The notes below the pieces were generated by a model. It saw only the letters and a program-made list of their open reading frames with translations, was not told the origin of the DNA and did no database searches. A DNA stretch of 64,000 nucleotides, from contig JAAHII010000001.1 in assembly GCA_010671905.1 (NCBI GenBank), forward strand, positions 5,766,001 to 5,830,000, written 5' to 3'. Within the stretch, counting starts at the first letter, position 1. Each line of letters opens with the position of its first letter. This document shows, piece after piece, positions 18,110-26,035 of the stretch. Position numbers and translations under genes: made by a program. Source of the DNA: Leptolyngbya sp. SIOISBB. GTDB taxonomy: Bacteria; Cyanobacteriota; Cyanobacteriia; Phormidesmidales; Phormidesmidaceae.

Positions 18110-18312
18110 GGGTCTTTGAAAGTCGCAGATCAGACTCTATTATCTTCAGGTGTTGGTCGCAAATGTTGTCGGCACTAGCCTACGGGGATGAGCGCTAAGG
18201 TGTATCTTCGCAGGCGCCATTGTCGCTTGGGGAACCCCGATCACGATAATACGTCGGTCAATCCATTCCCCTTACCAGCACTTAACCGCAAAGGAGAACG
18301 GTCGTTACGCCC

Positions 18313-19410
18313 ATGATTGAAGTTGATCATCTCCATAAAGTGTACGGCTCGACCGTCGCCTTAAAGGATGTGTCTTTTAAGGTTGAGCTAGGAGAAATTT
18401 TGGGATTTCTCGGCCCTAACGGGGCGGGTAAAACTACCACCATGCGTATTTTGACGGGGTATCTGCCCGCCACGAGCGGCACCGCCACCGTGGCAGACTA
18501 TGACGTTCATGCCGACTCAATGGCGGTGCGTCAACGCATTGGCTACTTGCCAGAGCGACCGCCCCTGTATCTCGACATGACCGTAGAAGCGTTTCTGCAT
18601 TTTGTGGCCCGCATTAAGGGGGTGGCAGCAGGCGATCGCCCGACTCAGGTGAACTATGCCATCCAACGCTGTGGTCTGGAAGAAAAACAGTCGGTGCTCA
18701 TTCGCCAGTTGTCTAAAGGCTTTCGGCAGCGGGTCGGCATTGCCCAGGCGATCGTCCATGACCCGCCGGTGATTGTGCTGGATGAACCCACTTCCGGTCT
18801 AGATCCCCGCCAAAACAACGAAGTCCGCCAGCTAATTCGCAGTCTAGCGGGCGATCACACCATCATTCTGTCAACCCATATTTTGCCTGAGGTCGATGCG
18901 ACCTGTAACCGCGTGGCGATCATCAACCGGGGACAACTCGTGGCCGCTGGTAAACTTGACACGCTGATGGAGCAGCTCACGGGTTCTGTTAGTTATGACC
19001 TTGAGGTGCGGGGTGCCCCTGCCGCAGTACAGCAGCTTTTGGTGACAGTGCCCGGTGTGGATGCTGTGGAACCAGCGGCTACCAGCACTGCAAAAGACTC
19101 GCGCTATCGGTTTCAGGTCAAGGCCGGTAAAACCGATCCAGGAGAAGCGATCGCCGCCGCGATCGTGCGAGCCGGATTTGGCCTATGTGAGCTACGGCGA
19201 CACCAGGCCAGTCTCGAAGATGTCTTCCTGAACCTGACCACTGAGGAACCGACCACAGGGACGGCCCTGTCAGACGCGCCCCTGGCCTCCCCAGCAGATC
19301 ATGACGCTGATGGCTTGAACATCCCCGAGGTTCCTGTTCCGAGCAGTCTGCCGGCAACGACTGACAGCGCGGCAACGCCAGACCCTGACGGCTCATCATT
19401 ACAGGCTTGA
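18313..19410 (+). CDS. ABC transporter ATP-binding protein, GldA-like
   Basis: A 365-residue ABC ATPase with Walker A GPNGAGKTTT (34-43), the signature LSKGFRQRVGIAQA, Walker B VIVLDEPTSGLDP and the switch His in STHIL. The C-terminal extension (about 220-365) has the ferredoxin-like regulatory domain common in NatA/CcmA-type exporters and a Pro/Ala-rich acidic tail. It is followed after 12 bp by the ABC-2 permease and later by a GldG-like protein and a DUF4340 protein, the set seen in gliding-motility-type exporters. The cargo is unknown. Role in motility is inference from the gene set. Confidence 0.9.
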   Translation: MIEVDHLHKVYGSTVALKDVSFKVELGEILGFLGPNGAGKTTTMRILTGYLPATSGTATVADYDVHADSMAVRQRIGYLPERPPLYLDMTVEAFLHFVARIKGVAAGDRPTQVNYAIQRCGLEEKQSVLIRQLSKGFRQRVGIAQAIVHDPPVIVLDEPTSGLDPRQNNEVRQLIRSLAGDHTIILSTHILPEVDATCNRVAIINRGQLVAAGKLDTLMEQLTGSVSYDLEVRGAPAAVQQLLVTVPGVDAVEPAATSTAKDSRYRFQVKAGKTDPGEAIAAAIVRAGFGLCELRRHQASLEDVFLNLTTEEPTTGTALSDAPLASPADHDADGLNIPEVPVPSSLPATTDSAATPDPDGSSLQA

Positions 19411-19422
19411 TTGAGGAAGGTT

Positions 19423-20241
19423 ATGACTGCACTGCGAACTGTGCTTGGCAATGTGTTGGCGATTTATCGTCGAGAACTGCAGAGTTATCTGGCCTCTCCC
19501 CTGGCCTATGTGATTGCTGCGATCTTTTGGCTGCTGGGAGGATTTTTCTTCGTCGTGATCTTGTTTAGTCCAGAAGGGTTGTTGGCGCAAGTGACCCGCC
19601 GCGATCAGGTGCTGCAAATGGGCATGACGCTGCCCCCGTTAGATGTCGCCTACGAATTTTTGCAGGGCTATTTTGGGGTGATTGGCTCACTCTCGATGTT
19701 TGTGCTGCCGATTCTCTCGATGGGGTTATATACCGAGGAGCGCAAACAGGGGACGCTGGAACTGCTAGCCACCTCACCCGTGATGAACTGGGTCGTGGCC
19801 TTGGGCAAGTTGTTGGCCGTCGTCACGTTCTACATCGGCATGGTGTTGCCGTTGATGCTGTGTGTCGCGATCGCCCTCGGCACGGCGGAACCTGCTGTTT
19901 CCCCCAATCTCCTGCTGGTCGGCAATCTGGGGCTGATTTTGTTGGCGGCCAGTGTGTTGTCCCTGGGCATGTTTTTGTCTTCCCTCACCAGCAGCACGGT
20001 AGTCGCCGCCATCTTGACCTTTGCCCTAGTGATTTTCCTCTGGATTGTCGATGCCCTGGCCCGAGCGGTTCCTGGTTGGCTGGGTGACGCCCTCAATCAT
20101 CTGTCGATGCTGCAGCATTTCACCGACTTTACCCAAGGCATTTTGGATACCAGCGGCGTCGTGCTGTTTTTGTCTTACAGTCTGTTGGGACTGTTTCTCA
20201 CCGCTCAGTCCATTGAAGCGTTGCGGTTTCAGCGCAATTAG
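19423..20241 (+). CDS. ABC-2 type permease, GldF-like
   Basis: A 272-residue integral membrane protein with about six transmembrane helices. The N-terminal IYRRELQSYLASPLAYVI is followed by a helix, and LPILSMGLYTEERKQGTLELL is the hallmark cytoplasmic loop of ABC-2 permeases. Later helices include VVAAILTFALVIFLWIV. ATG 19423 follows GAGGAAGG. It works with the preceding ATPase in the inner membrane. The GldG-like partner normally follows directly, but here about 1 kb with three small genes intervenes. Confidence 0.9.
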   Translation: MTALRTVLGNVLAIYRRELQSYLASPLAYVIAAIFWLLGGFFFVVILFSPEGLLAQVTRRDQVLQMGMTLPPLDVAYEFLQGYFGVIGSLSMFVLPILSMGLYTEERKQGTLELLATSPVMNWVVALGKLLAVVTFYIGMVLPLMLCVAIALGTAEPAVSPNLLLVGNLGLILLAASVLSLGMFLSSLTSSTVVAAILTFALVIFLWIVDALARAVPGWLGDALNHLSMLQHFTDFTQGILDTSGVVLFLSYSLLGLFLTAQSIEALRFQRN

Positions 20242-20300
20242 TGATGCTGTTCTCAGTCGTCCCAAGAGGGGATGATTCATTTGTCAGTGAATAAAAGGTC

Positions 20301-20735
20301 ATGATGAAAATAAACCTTAAATATGAAGCAACTCCTGAAAATGCGAAGCTATTTGCTGCAGACATTGTGGCAGCGACGCAAGATATTTCAGGCATTCTTT
20401 TGGATTACTCACCTCAAGGCGTTCAGGCAGTTGACGACATCATAGAGAACCTGCGTTCAGGTGATTCGAGTATGGAAGACTTAGCCACAACACTGTTTGA
20501 ATTTGGTTGTTATTTAGGTGAGGTCTTTGTCAGAAATCATGGAGCCATATGGAAAGTCTCTAGTGAAACATCCTTCCAGGGAATGACGAGTATGCCACTT
20601 CTTATTGAAATGCCCAATGGTGGCATTGGGAATCCCATAGGCAAGGTGTTTAAGCAGTTTGATAATGGAGAAGAAGATAGCATTAGCTATTTTTACGACG
20701 TGTTCCGATCTCGTGAAGACCCACAAGGTCAATAA
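20301..20735 (+). CDS. Hypothetical acidic protein inside the ABC operon
   Basis: A 144-residue soluble protein starting at ATG 20301 or 20304. Visible segments include LLDYSPQGVQAVDDIIENLR, TTLFEFGCYLGEVFVRNHGA and a C-terminal FYDVFRSRED. The pattern (an alpha/beta protein with a conserved GCYLGEVFVRNHG-like core) recalls small uncharacterised or immunity-like proteins, but I cannot name the family. It is more AT-rich than its GC-rich transporter neighbours, which suggests later insertion. It lies 59 bp after the permease and 85 bp before the toxin-antitoxin pair. Confidence 0.7.
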   Translation: MMKINLKYEATPENAKLFAADIVAATQDISGILLDYSPQGVQAVDDIIENLRSGDSSMEDLATTLFEFGCYLGEVFVRNHGAIWKVSSETSFQGMTSMPLLIEMPNGGIGNPIGKVFKQFDNGEEDSISYFYDVFRSREDPQGQ

Positions 20736-20820
20736 AATATTTATCTAGACTACTTTTTTATAGTCCGTTGCCCAACCCTTGATAATTTTTTCAAAATCAA
20801 CAGAGGTGAAATGAAGATTG

Positions 20821-21021
20821 ATGTCAAAGCTTGAGCAAATTGAAGCGGCAATTATGGCGTTATCCACGAATGAATTCGAAAAATTAAAACTGTGGTTCCT
20901 GAACTTAGACTATGAACGCTGGGAGCAGCAAATAGAACAAGATATTGAAGGCGGTAAATTAGAGGCGTTAGCTCAAGAAGCGATCGCTGAATTTGAAACA
21001 GGTCAGTGCCGAGAACTCTGA
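20821..21021 (+). CDS. Antitoxin of a RelE/ParE-type pair
   Basis: A 66-residue helical, acidic protein (KLEQIEAAIMALSTNEFEKL, WEQQIEQDIEGGKLEALAQE). The size, charge and the overlap TGATG with the next gene fit the antitoxin of a type II pair. The LEQIEAAIMALSxxEFEKLxxWF wording is typical of cyanobacterial antitoxins beside RelE/ParE toxins. It should bind and block the toxin and may repress its own promoter. A TTG sits just upstream, but ATG 20821 is the natural start. Confidence 0.8.
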   Translation: MSKLEQIEAAIMALSTNEFEKLKLWFLNLDYERWEQQIEQDIEGGKLEALAQEAIAEFETGQCREL

Positions 21022-21281
21022 TGCATTACGCAACTCAGAGATTTTGGCAATGCTACGACCAATTGCCAAAGGATGTTCAAAGAACGGCAGATGAATGCTA
21101 CAAGTTGCTCAAAATCAATCCGTTACATCCATCTCTACATTTTAAGAAGTTGGGTAAGAAGTACTGGTCAGTTCGTGCCGGTTTGAAGCATCGAGCGTTG
21201 GGTGTTGAAGTCAAAAACGGCATTTCCTGGTTTTGGATTGGCACACACGCAGACTACGACAAGTTGATAAGCAAACTGTAG
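21021..21281 (+). CDS. RelE/ParE-family toxin
   Basis: An 86-residue basic protein overlapping the antitoxin stop by one base. It shows the compact RelE/ParE fold pattern: an N-terminal helix (FWQCYDQLPKDVQRTADECY), then HPSLHFKKLGKKYWSVRAGLKHRALG with conserved basic residues, and a final strand WFWIGTHADYDKLI. This wording is closest to HigB/RelE-like mRNA interferases of cyanobacteria. It is expected to cleave mRNA or poison gyrase; the target is not readable. The gene ends 24 bp before the GldG-like gene, so toxin and transporter may share a transcript. Confidence 0.82.
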   Translation: MHYATQRFWQCYDQLPKDVQRTADECYKLLKINPLHPSLHFKKLGKKYWSVRAGLKHRALGVEVKNGISWFWIGTHADYDKLISKL

Positions 21282-21305
21282 TGCAGCATAAGACTGCGAA
21301 TTGGG

Positions 21306-23087
21306 ATGAAACGGTTGGCATTTTCCGCAAAGTGGCTGAAATTTCTCACCTGGCCAGGGTTAGCCTGTGCCACCGCCGGTTTGGTCGCAGGCAGCTTATC
21401 GGGCTGGCAACTATTGCCCACAGCCCTGATGATCTTTGGCATCGGTCTGTTGTTGTTAGGTCTGAGCTTTAGCGGGCAAACCGCAGGGGCCTTTTGGCAG
21501 CAGCGATCGACCCAGAGTGGCACTAATGCAGTGGTCGCCACGATCGCGGTGTTGGTCATTCTCGGGCTGGTGAACTTGCTAGCAGTCCAAAATGCCGGGC
21601 GCTATGACCTCACGGAAACTCAGCTTTTCACGCTGGCCCCGGCAACGCAGCAGGTGGTGCAGAGTTTAGACGAGCCGGTGCGCCTCGTGATTTTTGACCC
21701 GGTGCAAAATCCCCAAGACGTGCAGCTGTTGGAGAGCTATCGAGAAGAGAGCGACAACTTCGACTTTGAATATGTGGATCCGTTCGCTAATCCTCGCCTG
21801 GCGGAGGCTTTCGGAGCCACCCAAGCAGGCATGGTGTTCCTGGAAGTGGGGGGCGATCGCCGCTTCTTGCAAACCATTGGCACCACTGCAAATCCAGAAG
21901 CGCTCGGCACCCCTGAAACCTTGTCAGAGCAGGAACTGACTAATGCTTTGGCGCGAATCGTGAGCGATCTCACCCTGAATATTTATTTTGTGCAGGGGCA
22001 TGGCGAACCCCTTATCGACGGTTCTGAGCCGGGTTTGTCGGAAGCTGGGCAGAGCCTCATAGCGCAAAACTATCAGGTGGAGACGCTGAACCTGTTAGAA
22101 GCCGAGGCCGTTCCCAATGATGCCAACGTCGTGGTCGTGGCTGGACCCGCACAGGACTTTTTCCCGGCAGAGGTAGAGGCTTTAGAAGACTACCTGAACG
22201 GTGGCGGTGGGGTTTTGCTGCTGCTCGACCCGCGCATCGATGGCGGGCTCACCACGCTGCTCGATGATTGGGGCGTGATTTTGGACGATCGTCTCGTGCT
22301 GGATACGTCTGGGGCGGGTCAGTTTGTGGGTCTTGGTCCCGCTGCCCCCATCGTGACCACCTACGGCGACCACCCGATCACTCAGGACTTTGGCGATGGG
22401 CGATCGTTTTATCCCTTGGCTCGCGCAGTAGACAGTCGCGACTTGCCAGGAATCGAAGCCACGCCGCTCCTGCTGACCAATCCCGAAAGTCGAGCCGAAG
22501 CCATTTCTGACGAAGGCGATCTGACATTTGATCCCAATGCTCCCCCTGATGGGCCTTATGTGCTGGGCGTCGCCCTCAGCCGTGAAGCCGAGGAGACACC
22601 CCCTGCTGAACTCTCACAGGAACCTGACAGCGAAACTGAGGGTGAAGCTGTCGCCGCCCCTGATGACACGGAGGACAACACGGATCCGGCAACTGATCGT
22701 TCGGCAGAGAGCGACACTACCGACACTGAAGCGGTCGATGCCGAAACGGTTGAGACGGAAGAAACGCCGATCGCGGAGCCAGATGACGATGCGGCTGATG
22801 AGCCGATCAATCGCGCTGCCGAATCTCGCTTAGTGGTGATTGGTAATTCATCCTTTGCGGGGGATGGCTCCTTTAACCAGCAGTTAAATGGTGATGTGTT
22901 TCTCAACTCGGTGAACTGGTTAGGCCAGGAAGCGGATGCGACCTTGTCGATTCGTCCCAAAACGGTGACCGATCGCCGCCTGCAAATGACGGGACAACAG
23001 GCGTGGGGCTTAGGGGTTTTCTCGCTGCTGGTGCTGCCCTTGACGGGGTTAGCGCTGGCAATTTTGATGGCGTTACGCAGACGGTAA
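21306..23087 (+). CDS. GldG-like ABC auxiliary protein with acidic insert
   Basis: A 593-residue protein. Two or three N-terminal transmembrane helices (about 12-105) lead to the GldG/IFT52-like extracytoplasmic domain: NAGRYDLTETQLFTLAP, VRLVIFD, YFVQGHGEPLIDGSEPGLSE, VVVAGPAQDFFPAEVEALEDYLNGGGG (quoted as VVVAGPAQDFF and ALEDYLNGGGG) and LLLLDPRIDGGLTTLL. A C-terminal helix ends in ALRRR. Between about 425 and 505 an Asp/Glu/Thr/Ala-rich low-complexity insert interrupts the domain before LVVIGNSSFAGDGSF. It partners the GldA/GldF-like transporter and is followed after 5 bp by a DUF4340 gene. Confidence 0.87.
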   Translation: MKRLAFSAKWLKFLTWPGLACATAGLVAGSLSGWQLLPTALMIFGIGLLLLGLSFSGQTAGAFWQQRSTQSGTNAVVATIAVLVILGLVNLLAVQNAGRYDLTETQLFTLAPATQQVVQSLDEPVRLVIFDPVQNPQDVQLLESYREESDNFDFEYVDPFANPRLAEAFGATQAGMVFLEVGGDRRFLQTIGTTANPEALGTPETLSEQELTNALARIVSDLTLNIYFVQGHGEPLIDGSEPGLSEAGQSLIAQNYQVETLNLLEAEAVPNDANVVVVAGPAQDFFPAEVEALEDYLNGGGGVLLLLDPRIDGGLTTLLDDWGVILDDRLVLDTSGAGQFVGLGPAAPIVTTYGDHPITQDFGDGRSFYPLARAVDSRDLPGIEATPLLLTNPESRAEAISDEGDLTFDPNAPPDGPYVLGVALSREAEETPPAELSQEPDSETEGEAVAAPDDTEDNTDPATDRSAESDTTDTEAVDAETVETEETPIAEPDDDAADEPINRAAESRLVVIGNSSFAGDGSFNQQLNGDVFLNSVNWLGQEADATLSIRPKTVTDRRLQMTGQQAWGLGVFSLLVLPLTGLALAILMALRRR

Positions 23088-23092
23088 AGACC

Positions 23093-23881
23093 ATGAAACT
23101 TCAGCGCAGCACAGTCATTTTGGTCGCGGCGGCATTGCTATTGGGGGGCGTGGTTTTGCTGACCCAGTCTCAACAGTCGCCCCCCAATGGTTCAACAGCG
23201 GGGCAGAATGACTCAGAAACCTCCCCCGTGTATGACTTTGCCGAAGCGGATGTTGTGGTCTTGCAAATTGAAACGTCTGGCCAAACCGTCGCCTTTGAAA
23301 AGGATGACGAAGACTTTTGGCAAATGGTTGAACCGGATGAGCAGCCAGCAGAGGAAGCGGCGATCGCGTTTCTCCTCAGTCGCCTGGTCACCGATGGCTT
23401 ACTCAACACTACGACCATTGATGCCGCTGAGCAGGCCGATTTTGGCTTCGACGATCCCTTCGCTACGGTAACCCTCACCCTCACCGATGGCACTACGCAC
23501 ATCCTGATTGTGGGTGATGCCGACTTCAGTGGTCAGAACTACTATGCATTGCTTGATCCGGAGGCGTTTCCACTGGCAGCAGATGCCGGAGACATTGAGG
23601 TCGCGATCGTTACCCAAAACATTGTCAACGGGGTCGATCGCCCTCTAGAAGAATGGCAAGCCGTGCTCGAAACTCCCCTTGAAGAGACTGAGGAGACAGA
23701 AGTAGATGAGGCCGATGCCGAGGAGACGGAAGCGATTGACAGCGAAGACGATGCCCTTGATGTCAGCCCGGATCAAGACTCTGAAGTGGTGGAAGAATCA
23801 GGTACAAATTCTGAAGAGCCTGACTCTGATCCAGAAAATTCCGATACAACCAATGATGAAGAAGGCACTTCCTCCCCCTAG
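23093..23881 (+). CDS. DUF4340 protein with acidic tail
   Basis: A 262-residue protein with an N-terminal signal-anchor (STVILVAAALLLGGVVLL). A DUF4340 domain (about 45-185) follows with FAEADVVVLQIETSGQTVAF, WQMVEPDEQPAEEAAIAFLL, FGFDDPFATVTLTLTDGTTH and the YYALLD turn. A long Glu/Asp/Ser tail (190-262) is similar in composition to the insert of the preceding GldG-like protein. DUF4340 genes commonly end Gld-type ABC operons, so this is probably an extracytoplasmic partner. The ATG at 23093 is 5 bp after the GldG stop; the longer upstream reading overlaps it and is less likely. Confidence 0.85.
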   Translation: MKLQRSTVILVAAALLLGGVVLLTQSQQSPPNGSTAGQNDSETSPVYDFAEADVVVLQIETSGQTVAFEKDDEDFWQMVEPDEQPAEEAAIAFLLSRLVTDGLLNTTTIDAAEQADFGFDDPFATVTLTLTDGTTHILIVGDADFSGQNYYALLDPEAFPLAADAGDIEVAIVTQNIVNGVDRPLEEWQAVLETPLEETEETEVDEADAEETEAIDSEDDALDVSPDQDSEVVEESGTNSEEPDSDPENSDTTNDEEGTSSP

Positions 23882-24133
23882 GAGTTAGGGACTGCAGAGT
23901 TGTAAACGCCGTCTAACTCGATGCCAGCTCAATCCCGGATTGCTGCCAGAGACAGTCAGTGCGACGACCAATCACAGACCGCTGTTGGCACAAAATTCAG
24001 CTGATATAGCAACTGGGTCCTCACGGCCACGATGGCAGTTCATCGACTAGTGAGAACAACTCAAATCGCTGTAGGATCTGGCCTGCAGACCTTCGTTTCC
24101 GACCTCTAAACTCCGCTCTTTGCCATATCTGTA

Positions 24134-25000
24134 ATGACGCAATCTACCCTGTATCCTTCTGCAACATTGCTAGTTTCTTGCCCCGATCAGCAAGGGTTAG
24201 TGGCCAAAATTGCTAACTTCATCTATTCCAACGGCGGCAACATCATTCATGCTGATCAACATCGCGACGAGGCTAGCGACCTGTTTCTTTCGCGGATTGA
24301 ATGGAGCCTGGACAGCTTTAACTTGCCAAGAGATCTGATTGGGCCAGCGTTTAACGCGATCGCCCAACCCTTAGGTGCCAATTGGCAACTTTGCTTTTCT
24401 GACGCGGTGCCCCGCCTGGCTATTTGGGTCAGCCGTCAAGACCACTGCCTGCTGGACTTGCTGTGGCGCCACCAGGCCCAAGAATTTGCCGCCGACATTC
24501 CCCTCATCATGAGCAATCATGAGACCCTCAAGCCCATTGCCGAGCAGTTTGGCATTGATTTTCACCATGTCCCCATGAACCGGGATATCAGGGCTGAACA
24601 AGAAGCGCGGCAATTGGCATTGCTGGAGCAATACAACATCGATTTGGTCGTCTTGGCCAAATATATGCAAATTTTGAGCGGTGATTTTTTGAGCCAGTTT
24701 TCCCAGGTCATCAATATCCACCACTCGTTTTTACCAGCCTTTATGGGTGCCCAGCCCTATCACCGGGCCCACGAGCGCGGGGTCAAAATTATCGGTGCCA
24801 CGGCTCACTATGTGACTGAAGACCTTGATGCGGGTCCCATCATCGAGCAGGATGTGGTGCGAATTACCCACCGCGATGACGTCAAAGACCTGATTCGTAA
24901 AGGCAAAGATTTAGAGCGAATTGTTTTAGCGCGGGGCGTACGGCTACATCTACAAAACCGCGTCTTGGTCTACGGCAACCGCACCGTTGTCTTCGCTTAA
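24134..25000 (+). CDS. purU: Formyltetrahydrofolate deformylase
   Basis: A 288-residue enzyme that hydrolyses 10-formyl-THF to formate and THF, supplying formate for purine synthesis and balancing one-carbon pools. An N-terminal ACT domain (about 8-85, SCPDQQGLVAKIANFIYSNGG) probably senses Met or Gly. The formyltransferase-fold hydrolase domain contains the conserved IHHSFLPAFMGAQPYHRA with the catalytic His, then GATAHYVTEDLDAGPIIEQD with the catalytic Asp. Length matches the family (about 285). Confidence 0.95.
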   Translation: MTQSTLYPSATLLVSCPDQQGLVAKIANFIYSNGGNIIHADQHRDEASDLFLSRIEWSLDSFNLPRDLIGPAFNAIAQPLGANWQLCFSDAVPRLAIWVSRQDHCLLDLLWRHQAQEFAADIPLIMSNHETLKPIAEQFGIDFHHVPMNRDIRAEQEARQLALLEQYNIDLVVLAKYMQILSGDFLSQFSQVINIHHSFLPAFMGAQPYHRAHERGVKIIGATAHYVTEDLDAGPIIEQDVVRITHRDDVKDLIRKGKDLERIVLARGVRLHLQNRVLVYGNRTVVFA

Positions 25001-25050
25001 TGGGTAAGGACGATCCCTGTTACGACTGACGACTCATGACTTCGAGCTTC

Positions 25051-25111
25051 AGCCTCAAAGGATTCGTCCTCTAGGGCGCATCATCCATTAATTTCAGAAT
25101 CCTTTGAGGCT
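25051..25111. repeat. Perfect 15-bp inverted repeat
   Basis: Arms 25051-25065 (AGCCTCAAAGGATTC) and 25097-25111 are exact reverse complements, separated by 31 bases. It lies 50 bp after purU and its right arm is inside the dispersed repeat copy. The loop is long and no T-run follows, so a classic terminator is unlikely. It may be the edge of a mobile or structured element. Confidence 0.7.
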
Positions 25112-25199
25112 AAGCATAATCACGCCCACATTAACTCAACAGTCGAGGGGCTGTCGTTACTTTGCTGGAAGGATTTGACCGCTAAATAATGACAGGCCC
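25066..25199 (+). repeat. Dispersed intergenic repeat, copy A
   Basis: About 130 bases with no open frame that match 37907-38039 in inverted orientation. Shared blocks include TAGGGCGC, GGCTAAGCAT, ACTCAACAG, AGGGGCTGTCGTT, CTTTGCTG and AAGGATTTGACCGC, in the same order with no gaps and about 80% identity by eye. It may be a MITE-like element, an IS end or a conserved RNA. Confidence 0.8.
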
Positions 25200-25209
25200 G
25201 AGAGCAAAT

Positions 25210-25443
25210 TTACTCTTCTTCCCAAGATTCAACCGCCAGCAATTCACTAATAGGATCCTTGGTCGAAAACTCAAAGTCCTCTAGTTCACGCTTCCAATGG
25301 GACCACTCGTCCCCAAACAGCAAAGCAATCTTCCAAATGCTGTCTTCTGGTTGCACGATATTGCGCTTTACCAAAGACTTCACTTGTCTTTGAAACTTCA
25401 CCATCGGATGGACAACCTTGAGGCTAGTCAACGTTTCACTCAT
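25210..25443 (-). CDS. DUF4327-like small protein
   Basis: A 77-residue protein from ATG 25443. The pattern VKSLVKRNIVQPEDSIWKI, then EWSHWKRELEDFEF and DPISELLAVESWEEE follows the DUF4327 family of cyanobacteria. In that family a central EWxxxExELE helix precedes a DxIxxLxxxExW ending. It is soluble and acidic at the C-terminus, with no known function. It is alone and abuts repeat copy A (11 bp away). The family call is from memory of the pattern. Confidence 0.6.
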   Translation of the reverse strand: MSETLTSLKVVHPMVKFQRQVKSLVKRNIVQPEDSIWKIALLFGDEWSHWKRELEDFEFSTKDPISELLAVESWEEE

Positions 25444-26035
25444 ATTCAAATCAGAAAAGACCTAAAAAAACATCATGAATAACGATCGCAAAACCAATCA
25501 GATAATCTGTCCGAGAAATAGCTAGGTCACCAAGACTTGCCATCAGAGCTGCTAGTGATCATGAAGCATGACTAGCTAACTCTGCGATCCGTAAATCTGG
25601 ATGATGTAAAAGCTTTCTACACAGCCTCTGAAACTATGGCTGAACCGCATATTTGATTTCCACTTGGTCAAGATAACACAAGAAATCGAGAAATTCACAT
25701 GATTTTACGTTCGGTTAGCCGTAAGGGGGGCCGCGACGGCTGAGTAGTTCCCCCAACCAAGACTGCTTACCTAGACATCCACAGAACTGGATGCGCCGTT
25801 GAGGCCGCTACCTGGAGGCTACTCAGCTGAAATGTGGGGCTTCACAGGTATTGCCGAGGCTCCACCAGAAGCCGCCAGGAACACCATGATGGAACAGCAT
25901 TGTAACGAGATGGGCAGGGATATGATGGGGTAGTAAGGCCTCGTAAGTCGCCCTCGCAAGGCCCTGCTACGGGGTTCAAGGTGCGCTGAGCGAGCCAGAG
26001 AGCTATCGTGATATATAGACATCCCGGCATGACTT
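25444..26035. other. Intergenic region without recognised genes
   Basis: 592 bases between divergent genes. Two overlapping minus-strand frames at 25.8-26.1 kb run into the DHH gene and show no family pattern. No RNA gene is recognised. Confidence 0.45.
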
